DNA of 64,000 nt from Calothrix sp. NIES-4101 (GCA_004296455.1 AP018280.1:5084001-5148000), one strand, 5' to 3'; numbered from the stretch's first letter, positions 9,948 through 19,456 are shown. Notes: generated by a model from the sequence alone, not told the origin. A program made the numbers and translations.

Positions 9948-10019
9948 TTTTCTAAATCAGTAATTTCTCTCCTATTAAATGTATCATTATTTTAGTGAAA
10001 TGGTATTGGAGCTTGGATA

Positions 10020-11186
10020 ATGTGGCTATCCATTCTCAAGACTCAAAAAATTATTAAATTATTCACGACAAAAACAGAAAAATTGAATTGGCAAATCATT
10101 TTTTCATTAATGATTTTTTTTCTAAGCGGTTATTTATTATGCATCTATTTAACAATTGCCAGGTTAATTGAATGGATACCGTTACTCACGGGCATGGTTT
10201 TCTTCTTTGGAGCATTATTCGTCTTTTTGAGCGTTACTATCTACCTCCAAACATTGCAAAGACTATTGATAGTACAGGAAAAATACCGCACGGCAAAAGA
10301 AAATGCAGAGTCAGCTTTATTTCAATTACAAGAAACTCAGCAAGCTCAAATGCAATTAATCCAACGTGAAACTATGTTAGGTTTGGGAACAATGGTTGCT
10401 GGGGTTGCCCATGAAATTAACAATCCAGTCAGTTTTATTCATGGCAATTTAGAATATCTTTATCAGTATACCCATGAATTACTGAGTCTTCTGGCAACTT
10501 ATGCAGCTGTATACCCCAATCCAGATATCAAAATTGTTAAGGCTCTGACTAAGAGCGATTTCAAGTTTATTCAGAAAGACTTACCAAAACTACTAAAATC
10601 AATAGAAGTTGGCGCAAATCGGATTAGTGAGATTGTCGAATCGCTCTCAAATTTCTCCCGTTTGAATGAAGCCGACTACAAAAAAGCCGATATTCATCAA
10701 GGTATTGATAATACACTCACTATTTTGCAGCATCGCCTCAATACCAGTACTAGCAAACCTATTTTAGTGGTTAAAGAGTACGATAAAATTCCGCAAATTT
10801 TTTGTAATCCTCGCTTTTTAAATCAAGTTTTTCTAAATTTAATTAATAATGCGATCGATGCATTGATTAAAAAAGTAGCGACTGTTGGTCAAACTACAGA
10901 TGAAGCACCAACTATCTGGATTCGTACATTTCATTCTCCAGACAATCACATCAATATCTCAATCGCTGATAATGGTTGTGGTATCAGTGAAGAGATTAGC
11001 CGGAGCATTTTTCAACCTTTTTTTACTACTAAGCCTGTAGGTCAAGGAACTGGTTTAGGTTTGTCTATTAGCCATCAAATTATTGTTGAGCAACATGGTG
11101 GCTCAATCAAATGTACTTCCAGCGCCAAGCAGGGAACTAAAATCGAGATTAAACTACCAATTAAACAATTAACATTATCAGAATAA
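10020..11186 (+). CDS. Membrane-bound sensor histidine kinase
   Basis: This 388-residue kinase has two membrane spans (about 23-46 and 53-77), a short coiled coil (85-115), an H box with the phospho-accepting His in VAHEINNPVSF (about 131) and an ATP-binding domain. The latter shows the N box NLINNAIDAL, G1 box IADNGCGIS and G2 box GQGTGLGLSI. There is almost no periplasmic sensor domain, so input is probably intramembrane or via a partner. No response regulator is adjacent. The ribosome site GGAG (10007-10010) lies between the IS630 end and the ATG, so translation should survive. The native promoter, however, is now over 1.1 kb away. Specific function is unknown. Confidence 0.88.
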   Translation: MWLSILKTQKIIKLFTTKTEKLNWQIIFSLMIFFLSGYLLCIYLTIARLIEWIPLLTGMVFFFGALFVFLSVTIYLQTLQRLLIVQEKYRTAKENAESALFQLQETQQAQMQLIQRETMLGLGTMVAGVAHEINNPVSFIHGNLEYLYQYTHELLSLLATYAAVYPNPDIKIVKALTKSDFKFIQKDLPKLLKSIEVGANRISEIVESLSNFSRLNEADYKKADIHQGIDNTLTILQHRLNTSTSKPILVVKEYDKIPQIFCNPRFLNQVFLNLINNAIDALIKKVATVGQTTDEAPTIWIRTFHSPDNHINISIADNGCGISEEISRSIFQPFFTTKPVGQGTGLGLSISHQIIVEQHGGSIKCTSSAKQGTKIEIKLPIKQLTLSE

Positions 11187-11259
11187 TCAAAAATTACCAT
11201 TCAAACTAAATAGTGGGAAGTGGAGGTTAGCCGGAATTAATATTAAGCCTAATATTTAG

Positions 11260-12366
11260 CTAATATCTCGAATCTAAAATCATCTGGAACCAGTTCTCAA
11301 ATCTCAAACCTAATGCTTCCAGCGAAAATTCAGTTTCCGCTTGTTGACGGCAAGCTTGACGGTTAATCGTATCTAATTTTGTCACCGCATCAATTAACCC
11401 AGTAACGCTATCGGGTTCTACTAAAAATCCAGTTTTCCCATCCTGAATAATTTCCGCAGGGCCACCACGACTGTAAGATATCACAGGTACGCCACAAGCC
11501 AAGGCTTCAATCGCAACATTGCCAAACGCTTCTACCCAACGGGGTGTCATCAGTAAAGCTTGACATTCCCGCACCACCGATTGCATTTTGTCGGTTGATA
11601 AAAATCCCAAATATTCAATTGGCGCATGGGGATAGTCGTGGCAAATTTTTTGCCAGTATTTTTCATCTTGGATTTTCCCCATAATTTTGAGAGGAATGTT
11701 AGTTTTGACAGCAACTTCGACTGCATCTTCCAAAGCTTTTTCAGGAGAAATTCGTCCCAGCCATGCGAGTTGTTGCCGAGGCTCACCACAAAATTGATAC
11801 AAGGATAAATCCAATCCACTACTCAAATAATGGCAAGGTGTAGTTAAATTTGCAAAGGTTGCACCCTGGGAAGGTGTGTAAAAACCGATGGTATGGGGAA
11901 ATGATTTTGATACTTGGGTAATAATTTGGTCGATCGCATCCGAAAGTGAACCCATACTGACAAAATGGGCGATCGGTGTTTGAAAAAATGGTGTCAGGTA
12001 AAAAGGCAACCAATCGTAAGCAAAATTGACAATTAAGTCATATTCAGTTTGTACCTGCCTCGCATATGCCCACATGTTTGCCAACAGCGAGTTACTGGGC
12101 ATAGTAATTGGATCATTGCGTTCTTGGCTTTGGGCAATAACTTGTAAATTACCAGGAATTTGAGTGATCGCAAATTCATTCCACAATGAACCAGTAGGAG
12201 CAACTATCTGGAGCGTATGACCTCGCCGCAACATTTCTTTGGCAATATTATACAAACTTAATTCGACTCCACCACCAAGCCCAGTACCGAGTCCTCCAAC
12301 AGGAGTGGAAACAAAGAGTAATTTTAATGCCTGCGGTGATGATACATTATTTTGCATGGGAGTCAC
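11260..12366 (-). CDS. Glycosyltransferase family 4 (GT-B)
   Basis: This 368-residue GT-B transferase has an N-terminal acceptor domain starting LKLLFVSTPVGGLGTGLGGGVE, a Gly-rich loop typical of GT4. Its C-terminal donor domain has LAWLGRISPEK and the signature E-x7-E region EAFGNVAIEALACGVPVISY. It would move a sugar from a nucleotide donor to a cytoplasmic acceptor; donor and acceptor are unknown. The listed start is GTG, but the ATG at 12357 (MQNNVSS) is an equally good start. It is convergent with the histidine kinase and divergent from the DUF2141 gene, so it stands alone and is not part of the polysaccharide clusters at 26-28 and 41-48 kb. Confidence 0.87.
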   Translation of the reverse strand: MTPMQNNVSSPQALKLLFVSTPVGGLGTGLGGGVELSLYNIAKEMLRRGHTLQIVAPTGSLWNEFAITQIPGNLQVIAQSQERNDPITMPSNSLLANMWAYARQVQTEYDLIVNFAYDWLPFYLTPFFQTPIAHFVSMGSLSDAIDQIITQVSKSFPHTIGFYTPSQGATFANLTTPCHYLSSGLDLSLYQFCGEPRQQLAWLGRISPEKALEDAVEVAVKTNIPLKIMGKIQDEKYWQKICHDYPHAPIEYLGFLSTDKMQSVVRECQALLMTPRWVEAFGNVAIEALACGVPVISYSRGGPAEIIQDGKTGFLVEPDSVTGLIDAVTKLDTINRQACRQQAETEFSLEALGLRFENWFQMILDSRY

Positions 12367-12412
12367 TTAACTTGGTCGGCTAACATAAAATTAGGGGTTA
12401 GGAATTAATCTT

Positions 12413-12889
12413 ATGACGAAACGATTCCGAGTCAGCTTATTATTGTTGCCATTACTCGCAACTGTAGTCGGAAGTTTTTTCTTCTCTGGGAACTCCCAAG
12501 CAAATTTGAGGGGAAATCTCAACGTTGAAGTTGATGCTTTGAGAAGTAAGCAAGGAGAAGTTTGTGCAAACCTATTTGCCAGTAGTAAAGGATTTCCCCA
12601 AGAAGATAAACGCGCTATCCAAAAGCAATGCGTCACAATTACAGAAACACCACTGGTAATCAAATTTAATAATTTGCCAGCAGGTAGTTATGCAGTAGTC
12701 GTCATGCACGACGAAAACAACGATAAAAAATTCAACCGTAATGACTTAGGAATGCCATTAGAAGGCTTTGGATTTTCACAAAACCCCGAAATTAGCGATC
12801 GCGCCCCGAAATTCAGTGAAACAGCCTTTTTTGTGGCAGGTGCCTCAACTGATATCAAAATCGAGTTGCAGTATATGGCTTTGTTTTAA
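12413..12889 (+). CDS. DUF2141 domain secreted protein
   Basis: This 158-residue protein has a signal peptide (MTKRFRVSLLLLPLLATVVGSFFF, probable cleavage after SQA). The mature part matches the DUF2141 pattern: NLNVEVDALRSKQGEVCANLF, then LPAGSYAVVVMHDENND and a C-terminal GFGFSQNP/FSETAFFV segment. DUF2141 is a small beta-rich extracytoplasmic domain without a known activity. The Asp/Asn-rich HDENNDKKFNRND stretch could bind calcium; that is inference. It is convergent with the HEAT-repeat gene downstream. Confidence 0.8.
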   Translation: MTKRFRVSLLLLPLLATVVGSFFFSGNSQANLRGNLNVEVDALRSKQGEVCANLFASSKGFPQEDKRAIQKQCVTITETPLVIKFNNLPAGSYAVVVMHDENNDKKFNRNDLGMPLEGFGFSQNPEISDRAPKFSETAFFVAGASTDIKIELQYMALF

Positions 12890-12920
12890 AGAATTGGGCA
12901 AAAGAAAATGGTCGAACAGA

Positions 12921-14288
12921 TTACGAATTATCCGTATCTTGTCCCGATAATGTCCGAATCCGATTCATCTGCGATAAAGCATATTTGGCTGTTGCCTGTA
13001 CTTGGGGATTTTCATCTTGGCTGGCATGAACCAACATCTGACTAACCTGTGCCATTAAATCATAAACACGAGTTAAATCACGAATCGCATTTTGTCGTAC
13101 TTCTGGACTTTCGTCTTGTAATGACATTGCTAAAGCTCGATTCATCGGTTTGAGCGTGCGAACACTAATTTCTGACACAGCCGCTAAGATTAAACTACGT
13201 TGTTGGGAATCGGCATCCATCATCAAATCAACTAAAGGTTGGATTGCTCGCGAATCACCTTGTTGTCCTAAATCCCAGATGGCTTTGCGTCGCTTAGTTA
13301 TATCAGCGCTACGTAAATCCCTAACTAATTCATCGACAATGTTGACTTTAGCCAGACGCGAAGTTTTTTCGGGGGGGAGTAGTTCGCTTGTAGATGTATT
13401 GGCAGTATGGGAATTTGAACTGTGGGAATTGGGATTGTAAGAATTTGAATTATGGGCATCTTGGAAAGATGGATTGTGAAAATCTGATTCGTTACTTATT
13501 GTCTCAAATTCCTGGATGACAGTTTTTTCGTGTTCTGGATACTCATTGATAACTTGGGCATCGGGAATAAATCTTTCAAATTGTTGGATAACGGTTTCTT
13601 CGTGCGTTGGATATTGAGTAATTACATTTGGTTCTGTTTCCTTGATAACTTCTGCATTAATAACTTGAAAACCCGTTTTCTGAGATTTTGACTTACCGAA
13701 CTCACGCATCAAAAATGCCAACGCACCTAGAGTTCCCAATATACCGATAGCAATCAACACCCACCAAAAAATATCACGTTCCCCAGCAGATTTAGAGGAT
13801 TTAGTTGAAGTAGGGCTAGGAGTTGGTGCTAATTTCTGCTGGATTGCAGCTTCGATTTTTTCTTGAGTTGTATTTTTAAAAATTCCATCTGCATCTAAAC
13901 CATTCACAGATTGGAACTTAGTCACAGCAGCACGAGTACCCGCACCATAACCACCATCAATTTCACCGTTATAAAAACCCAATTGTTTCAGTTGAGTTTG
14001 TAGTTCTTTGACTTTATCACCAGAATTCCCCGGTCTTAGTATTATTTTCTCCTGACTGGCTGGACTAGCTATTGGAGTTGAGGGATTTGTAATCTCAGCA
14101 CTGGGAGTAGTGGTATCAGTAGTTTGGTTACTCGATTCAGTCGAATTGTTGATTTGTAAAAATACCTGTACTAATTTGCTACTCGCAGGTGTAGAATAAC
14201 CATACGCTACAGCATTTGCCCTACTTGGATTCAGACCCAGAAAGACAAAAAAACTAATAATTAACGAGGAAGGACGGCATAGCCACAT
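12921..14288 (-). CDS. Membrane protein with peptidoglycan-binding and HEAT-repeat domains
   Basis: This 455-residue protein has an N-terminal signal sequence (to about ANA, residue 27) and a PG_binding_1 domain (about 78-140, LRPGNSGDKVKELQTQLKQL). A low-complexity stretch, one membrane span (about 174-198) and a hydrophilic linker follow, then HEAT-like repeats (about 330-445, with AIWDLGQQGDSRAIQPLVDL). Topology would place the peptidoglycan-binding part outside and the HEAT scaffold in the cytoplasm. The linker has an internal duplication (ITQYPTHEETVIQQFERF versus INEYPEHEKTVIQEFETI) and an Asn/Ser-rich tract. It may link the cell wall to a cytoplasmic partner; the partner is unknown. 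The next minus-strand gene upstream also encodes peptidoglycan-binding domains. Confidence 0.8.
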   Translation of the reverse strand: MWLCRPSSLIISFFVFLGLNPSRANAVAYGYSTPASSKLVQVFLQINNSTESSNQTTDTTTPSAEITNPSTPIASPASQEKIILRPGNSGDKVKELQTQLKQLGFYNGEIDGGYGAGTRAAVTKFQSVNGLDADGIFKNTTQEKIEAAIQQKLAPTPSPTSTKSSKSAGERDIFWWVLIAIGILGTLGALAFLMREFGKSKSQKTGFQVINAEVIKETEPNVITQYPTHEETVIQQFERFIPDAQVINEYPEHEKTVIQEFETISNESDFHNPSFQDAHNSNSYNPNSHSSNSHTANTSTSELLPPEKTSRLAKVNIVDELVRDLRSADITKRRKAIWDLGQQGDSRAIQPLVDLMMDADSQQRSLILAAVSEISVRTLKPMNRALAMSLQDESPEVRQNAIRDLTRVYDLMAQVSQMLVHASQDENPQVQATAKYALSQMNRIRTLSGQDTDNS

Positions 14289-14543
14289 ATCAAAGAATTT
14301 TAGCCAAAACGTAAAGAATGCAAGTTATTGATACCACGATAACTTCATGGTGCTTAAAATGTTAACTTTTATCTTGACAAAAATATTACATTCCTACCCG
14401 GAAGGTCAAAAAATTCTCATGTTTGGAAAATCGACAGTAGATATATGGTGTCGATGAAACACAGAGCATGAGAGCAGAGAAAAGGAGCGGAAGAAGATTT
14501 CTCATATTTTTAAAAGATTCCGCCTCGCCTTCCCATCTTCCCT

Positions 14544-15677
14544 CTAAGGTTGCTTGCGCCGTCTAGTTAAAATTTCCCAGGTTTCTCCACCTGCTACCCC
14601 ATCAGCAGCAATACCAAAGCGTTGTTGAAGAGCTTTAACTGCGGTTTCCGTGACTACACCAAAGTCACCATCAGGATCATTTTTAAGATATCCAAAACTT
14701 TTTAATCTTCTTTGCAATTCGTATACTTCTTCACCACGCATTCCTAAGCGTAGGATTGGAAATCCAACTGCGGTATATTGGATACCGGGTTTTTGTTGTT
14801 CTTGGCTGACTCTAGGACTGCGGGTAGTTGTCGTCGATGTTGATGACATTGTAGTGCGTCCGTAGCGGTTGGTGTTTGTTGCAGTACGGTTATTGGTTGA
14901 TGTCGATGTGGTGTTACCTCCAGAACGACTAGTTGTGGTGGTACGGGTACGGGCACTTGCCGTCGAAGATGAATTTTGTGCTGGTGTCGAACGATTACTT
15001 TGCTGACGGCTATTTGCAGTATTGGAGCGAGTAACAGAGGTTGTTCTTACTGTTTCTAACTGTTGAGTCTTGGCTGTATTGCTACGATTATTTGGTTTTG
15101 GCTCGGAATTTGCAACTACTACTGGTTTTGGTAAATTAGCAGCAGTATTGGCATTCGTTTGACTAGGAACAGGAAATTTACTACTTGTAATGTTGGTGGT
15201 GGTTGTTGTGTTAATTCGATTTGTCGCGCTTGTTGTTGGCGCTGGGAGTGATGCAGAGGTAATTGTTGACATGTTATCTTGACTAGGAAATAGTCTTTGC
15301 CAAGTTGCTGTATCAACTACACCATCTGGGGTTAAACCCGCAGCTTGCTTAAAACTGGCAACAGCAGCCACTGTTGTATCCCCATATTTCCCATCGACTG
15401 CACCGTTGTAAAAGCCAAGTAACTTTAATGCTGCTTGTAATTCTGTGACTGCTTCCCCTTGACTACCAGATTTAAGGCTAGGGCGATTAATCATAGCTGC
15501 GGGAGAAGCCTGTACAATTTCTTGAGCAACTGTAATTGATGCTACTGATGGAGAAGCGACAAGTAGAGGTACGGAAGAACACAAAAGTAAAGCGAAAAGC
15601 TGGTTCTCATGAAAGAAGCTAAATGGAATGAATGACTTCAGGTAATTAAATATACTTAACTTATCTTTGTCTTTCAT
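14544..15677 (-). CDS. Secreted protein with two peptidoglycan-binding domains
   Basis: I chose the ATG at 15677 (MKDKDKLSIF), preceded by GGGGG, over a GTG 57 bp upstream. The 377-residue product has a membrane/signal segment (about 27-47, LFALLLCSSVPLLVASPSVAS) and a PG_binding_1 domain (about 63-125, LKSGSQGEAVTELQAALKLL). A long Thr/Ser/Asn-rich linker follows, then a second PG_binding_1 domain at the C-terminus (LRLGMRGEEVYELQRRLKSF). No catalytic domain is visible. The protein would sit in the periplasm bound to the wall; the Thr/Ser-rich linker could be glycosylated (inference). A shared origin with the neighbouring HEAT protein is suggested by the similar DGxYGxxTxxAVxxFQ repeats. Confidence 0.8.
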   Translation of the reverse strand: MKDKDKLSIFNYLKSFIPFSFFHENQLFALLLCSSVPLLVASPSVASITVAQEIVQASPAAMINRPSLKSGSQGEAVTELQAALKLLGFYNGAVDGKYGDTTVAAVASFKQAAGLTPDGVVDTATWQRLFPSQDNMSTITSASLPAPTTSATNRINTTTTTNITSSKFPVPSQTNANTAANLPKPVVVANSEPKPNNRSNTAKTQQLETVRTTSVTRSNTANSRQQSNRSTPAQNSSSTASARTRTTTTSRSGGNTTSTSTNNRTATNTNRYGRTTMSSTSTTTTRSPRVSQEQQKPGIQYTAVGFPILRLGMRGEEVYELQRRLKSFGYLKNDPDGDFGVVTETAVKALQQRFGIAADGVAGGETWEILTRRRKQP

Positions 15678-15779
15678 GGATTTTGCCCCCGGAATTTCTC
15701 TTGCTAATAGTACGATCGCGAATGTGCTACACACAACCGTGAAAGGAATAGTGCTGAGTCAGGAGTCAGAAATTAAGAA

Positions 15780-17090
15780 TTAAGAATCAGGATTCAGCAC
15801 TCTTCTAATCGCTTCCTCTTGACCTACTAGCGATATGTAAGGTTCCCGTAAATATTTACACGCAGCTGCTTCTGCTGCTTCTGCTGTGACTGCGGCGATC
15901 GCATCTTGAAAGTCTTGATCAAAGGCGATTCCTAACCCTAAAGTTTCGTACCAGCCATATACCTGTGCTAGTTGAGCGTTTGTTTGTTTACCAAGGGCGT
16001 ATTGGCCTAATATCTTGTTTTTTGCTGCTTGGATGGCATCAGGGGTTAATTTGCTGCTGCTAAGTAAATCGACTTCAGTTCGCAATCCTGTCAGCGCAGT
16101 TTCAGTATTTTCGGGTGCGGTTCCCATGTAAACAATAAAGGAAGAGGAAAATAATCTGGTGGGGTAAAGTGCGGAAACTTCGTAGGCTAAACCACGTTTT
16201 TCCCGCAATTCCACAAACAAACGACTGGAAAGTCCATTACCAAGATATGTAGATAGTAATTTGAGGGCTGCATAATCGGGGGAATGTACCGATGGTGCGA
16301 GATAACCCAACATGAGAATTGATTGTTGGGTATTTTGATGTGTGGCGACTTGTTGGGGTGCGATCGCAATTTCGGGTAAGGTTAATTTTTCTGGGGGTTG
16401 ATTGGTTGGGGGTTGCCAATCGCCAAAGATATCTTCGATTAATTTTACTGCATAATCAACATCAATCCGACCAGCAATACTAATCACTAAGGTATCGGGA
16501 CGAAAATAAGTTTGATGGAATTCAACTAAATCGTCGCGAGTTAAGTTGCTAATTGTGTCTTCATCGCCTAATGCTGACATAGCATAGGGATGATTTTGGT
16601 AGATAATTTTCCGTAACTGCTCGAATGCAATACTAAAAGGCTGTTCTTTTTGCGATCGTAAGTCTTGTAGCGCCAATTTGCGTTCGAGTTCTACTTCAAG
16701 TTCGGGGAAAGTCGGAAACCGCATAATATTTCCCGCCAATGCCAAAATTTCTGGGAAATCAGCCGTTACTGTCTTTACCGACACTACAAAATAATCGCTT
16801 GTACTATCCGTACTCAAACTAGCACCAACAGATTCCACCGCTTCCGCTATTTCCATGCTGGAAAGTGTTGTTTGGCTGTATCCACTTCCATTTGTCTTAC
16901 ACCCTTTTGTCATGACAGCAGAAAGCAAATGTGCTAAACCAGCTTTTTCTTCTCGTTCATAACAACTTCCCGCACCTAAAAACATTCGTGCAGCCACAAT
17001 ATCCGCAGCAGGATTTTCTGTCACCAAAACCACAATGCCATTATTCAATACTGTACGCTTAACTTGAGATTGATTTATAGAGTTTGTCAT
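15780..17090 (-). CDS. M16 family peptidase homologue lacking the HXXEH zinc motif
   Basis: This 436-residue M16B-fold protein has NGIVVLVTENPAADIVAARMFLGAG aligned with the usual N-terminal strand. At the place of the zinc motif it reads His54-Leu-Leu-Ser-Ala58, so the Glu and second His are missing and it cannot bind zinc in the normal way. In bacterial M16B pairs one subunit is catalytic and the other supplies substrate-binding residues; this is probably the non-catalytic partner. The active partner (TTG start at 18798) lies upstream on the same strand, separated by 391 bp. Heptamer AATTAAG repeats overlap the 3' end. No signal peptide is seen, so the location is probably cytoplasmic. Confidence 0.85.
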   Translation of the reverse strand: MTNSINQSQVKRTVLNNGIVVLVTENPAADIVAARMFLGAGSCYEREEKAGLAHLLSAVMTKGCKTNGSGYSQTTLSSMEIAEAVESVGASLSTDSTSDYFVVSVKTVTADFPEILALAGNIMRFPTFPELEVELERKLALQDLRSQKEQPFSIAFEQLRKIIYQNHPYAMSALGDEDTISNLTRDDLVEFHQTYFRPDTLVISIAGRIDVDYAVKLIEDIFGDWQPPTNQPPEKLTLPEIAIAPQQVATHQNTQQSILMLGYLAPSVHSPDYAALKLLSTYLGNGLSSRLFVELREKRGLAYEVSALYPTRLFSSSFIVYMGTAPENTETALTGLRTEVDLLSSSKLTPDAIQAAKNKILGQYALGKQTNAQLAQVYGWYETLGLGIAFDQDFQDAIAAVTAEAAEAAACKYLREPYISLVGQEEAIRRVLNPDS

Positions 17091-17481
17091 CGATTTTTAC
17101 TTGGGTGATGAAAAATAGAAAATGGGAAATTAGTCAGTAAATTTAGGAACTAAATTGAACTCTTTTTTGGACGAAGTGAAAATATCTATTTTTTATAATC
17201 ACAATATCAATGATAAATATAAAGATAAAATATAGAATTGATACAGTTCCACTCCAAGCCTCTATATTGGCGGAGCAAGAGTATCAAAATTAAGAAAATA
17301 GTTACTATTTATAGTGAATTAATTCTGACTGCTGAATTTGAAACAATAGTTTATTTATTTATTAATTAAATAGATAAGGATTATTACATATCTGCTTCTA
17401 ATCTGAGCAAATGTTTTAGTACCTTAATCCTCTGTAATGAATTTTATTTAGCTACTTAAAATCATCGATAATAACCATTGA
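17091..17481. other. AT-rich spacer between the two M16 genes
   Basis: The 391 bp contain no frame of note and no clear hairpin terminator. The length suggests the second M16 gene may have its own promoter rather than being tightly co-transcribed. Confidence 0.5.
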
Positions 17482-18798
17482 TTATCCAGGTTTTAGTACT
17501 GTTACTGCATATTGATGAGGAGAAAGATAATCTTGCGCTAGTTTTTGCAGTTTTTGCACATCAAATGACAAAATCTTTTGTGGATATACAACTGCTAACT
17601 CGGCTTTGGCGACTGTATTGTAATAACCATAAAGCCCAGCTATTTGATTAGGCGTTTCGGTGGAAAAAGCATAATCATTACACAACAGTCTTTGACAACG
17701 CCCTAGTTCTTGTTCCGTGACACCATATTCAATTAACTCTTGCAGATATAAGCAAATTAACGATTCAACTCTGGCTAAATTTTCTGGTTCCAACCAGGCA
17801 GTAATTGTAAATAAACTCGATTCTTTTTGTAATGAGAAATTACAACAAATACCCTGTACTAATTGCAGTTCTTCACGTAAACTGCGTACTAAACGTGAGG
17901 TTCTTCCTTCTGCTAGCAATACCGATAGCAAATCCAAACCATAAGCAGTAGTTAATTGTTCGATTCCTGGTGTTGTCCATGCCATGATTAACCGGGCTGT
18001 TTCTAATCGCGGTAAGGCAATCTCTTGACGACGAACACCTGCAATTAATGGTTCTACCGATGGTTCTCGCAGAGGACAAATATATTGCTCATTTTGAGTA
18101 TTACTTTGAGTATTAACTGGAGCATCATTATTTAATGATAATTGGGAAAATTTAAAGTGTTTTTCAACTAATTTCAACGCACTTTCTTGATTAATTCCAC
18201 CAACAATTACTACCGTCATATTTTCCGGTTGGTAATAACTGCGATGAAAGCAACGCATCGCTTCGGGTGAATGTTGTAAAATATCGCTTTCGCTGCCTAA
18301 AATCGATCGCCCATAGGGATGTTGCGGGTAAATACTAGTAATTAAATACTGATATCCTAACCAGTCTGGATCATCATAACAAGACCGAATTTCCTCTAAT
18401 ACAACATCCCGCTCCCGCACAAACTCATCATCTGGGATTGCTGCATTTAACAGCATATCTGCTAGCTGTGCTAGAGTCTCTTCTAAGTATGAAGCAGCAG
18501 CAGTTAGGGAATAATGTGCGTAATCATAACTAGTCGCAGCATTACTCACTCCACCACGATTTTCAACATTTTGGTCAAACACACCAGGTGCTAACTTGGC
18601 GGTTCCTTTAAATATCATGTGTTCGAGAAAGTGAGCCATCCCAAACCAAGATTTTGGCTCTTCGATAGTTCCAGCTCGCACCCAGATATCCGCCACAACG
18701 ACGGGTGTTGTAGTTATTTCTTGATGAATGAAGGTCAAACCGCCATCTAGTTTGATTATGGAGGCTGGAAACACTGTATTATTCTCTGTGCGTAACAA
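17482..18798 (-). CDS. M16 family zinc metallopeptidase (active subunit)
   Basis: This 438-residue insulinase-type peptidase has the inverted zinc motif His56-Phe-Leu-Glu-His60 (AHFLEHMIFKGT). The downstream acidic ligand lies in ERDVVLEEIRS (Glu136, about 76 residues later), as in M16B enzymes. The R/Y-type substrate-binding half follows in the second domain. It probably forms a heterodimer with the zinc-less homologue encoded downstream. The listed start is TTG without a clear ribosome site; no better in-frame start precedes the conserved core, so the exact N-terminus is uncertain. No signal peptide is visible. The substrate is unknown. Confidence 0.87.
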   Translation of the reverse strand: MLRTENNTVFPASIIKLDGGLTFIHQEITTTPVVVADIWVRAGTIEEPKSWFGMAHFLEHMIFKGTAKLAPGVFDQNVENRGGVSNAATSYDYAHYSLTAAASYLEETLAQLADMLLNAAIPDDEFVRERDVVLEEIRSCYDDPDWLGYQYLITSIYPQHPYGRSILGSESDILQHSPEAMRCFHRSYYQPENMTVVIVGGINQESALKLVEKHFKFSQLSLNNDAPVNTQSNTQNEQYICPLREPSVEPLIAGVRRQEIALPRLETARLIMAWTTPGIEQLTTAYGLDLLSVLLAEGRTSRLVRSLREELQLVQGICCNFSLQKESSLFTITAWLEPENLARVESLICLYLQELIEYGVTEQELGRCQRLLCNDYAFSTETPNQIAGLYGYYNTVAKAELAVVYPQKILSFDVQKLQKLAQDYLSPHQYAVTVLKPG

Positions 18799-19036
18799 TT
18801 TTTTGTAATTGTGACTACAAATTAACTAAATTTTTATGATTTTAGCTTTTAATTGCACTTATTTTCGATGCAAGTTATACAAATTAACCTGAAGTGGAGT
18901 CAAAGCCTGTGCAGAGTTTGTTTATTTCAACTGCTATGAAGTGTTTAGCCGATCGCAGTATAGTTAGTAGTTAATGGTTAATTGTAAATTGGTCATAAAC
19001 CAAAATAAATATTCAAATAATTAAGGAGGACTTTTC

Positions 19037-19456
19037 GTGGAGTCAGAGTGGCGGATGCGGGCACTTCGAGGTGCGACGACGGTATCTGAAAATTCAGTCG
19101 CAGCTATGGAAGAAGCAGTGATGGAACTTTTAGACGAACTCGAAGAACGTAATCAACTACATCCAACTGATATTATCAGTGTCACTTTTTCAGTGACACG
19201 GGATTTAGACGCAATTTTCCCAGCTGCCATCGCTCGTCAGCGTCATGGATGGGATGGTGTACCAATGTTGGATGTACAGCAAATGTATGTTGCAGGCAGT
19301 TTAGAGCGCTGTGTCCGGTTTCTTATTCATGCATATTTACCTGCATCTGTCCCCGTTTATCACACCTACTTGCGAAAAGCCGCGAATCTGCGTCCTGATT
19401 GGAGTTTACCTCAATCTTTACAACCATCACAGTCTGTTATGGGGTCTACTGTCTAG
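19037..19456 (+). CDS. aroH: Chorismate mutase, AroH type
   Basis: This 139-residue enzyme converts chorismate to prephenate for phenylalanine and tyrosine synthesis. It belongs to the trimeric AroH (Bacillus-type) family, shown by WRMRALRGATTVSENS at the start, the TDIISVTFSVTRDLDAIFPA segment, the conserved Arg in LERCVRFLIHAY and the C-terminal HTYLRKAANLRPD. The GTG start is set by a strong AAGGAGGA (19024-19030) six bases upstream. It is divergent from the M16 gene and stands alone. Confidence 0.95.
   Translation: MESEWRMRALRGATTVSENSVAAMEEAVMELLDELEERNQLHPTDIISVTFSVTRDLDAIFPAAIARQRHGWDGVPMLDVQQMYVAGSLERCVRFLIHAYLPASVPVYHTYLRKAANLRPDWSLPQSLQPSQSVMGSTV

Larger units (their letters stand above)
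8870..10003 (-). mobile_element. IS630-family insertion sequence, apparently complete
   Basis: The element is about 1134 bp. Its ends are inverted repeats starting ACCATTTCAC (8870-8879 region and its complement ending at 10003), and the repeat continues into AAAA with one mismatch. A TA dinucleotide flanks both sides (8868-8869 and 10004-10005), the target duplication expected for IS630/Tc1-type transposition. Two overlapping minus-strand frames encode the transposase. Both frames are undamaged and the ends match well, so it is probably recent and potentially active. It inserted 15 bp upstream of the histidine kinase start codon. Confidence 0.9.
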
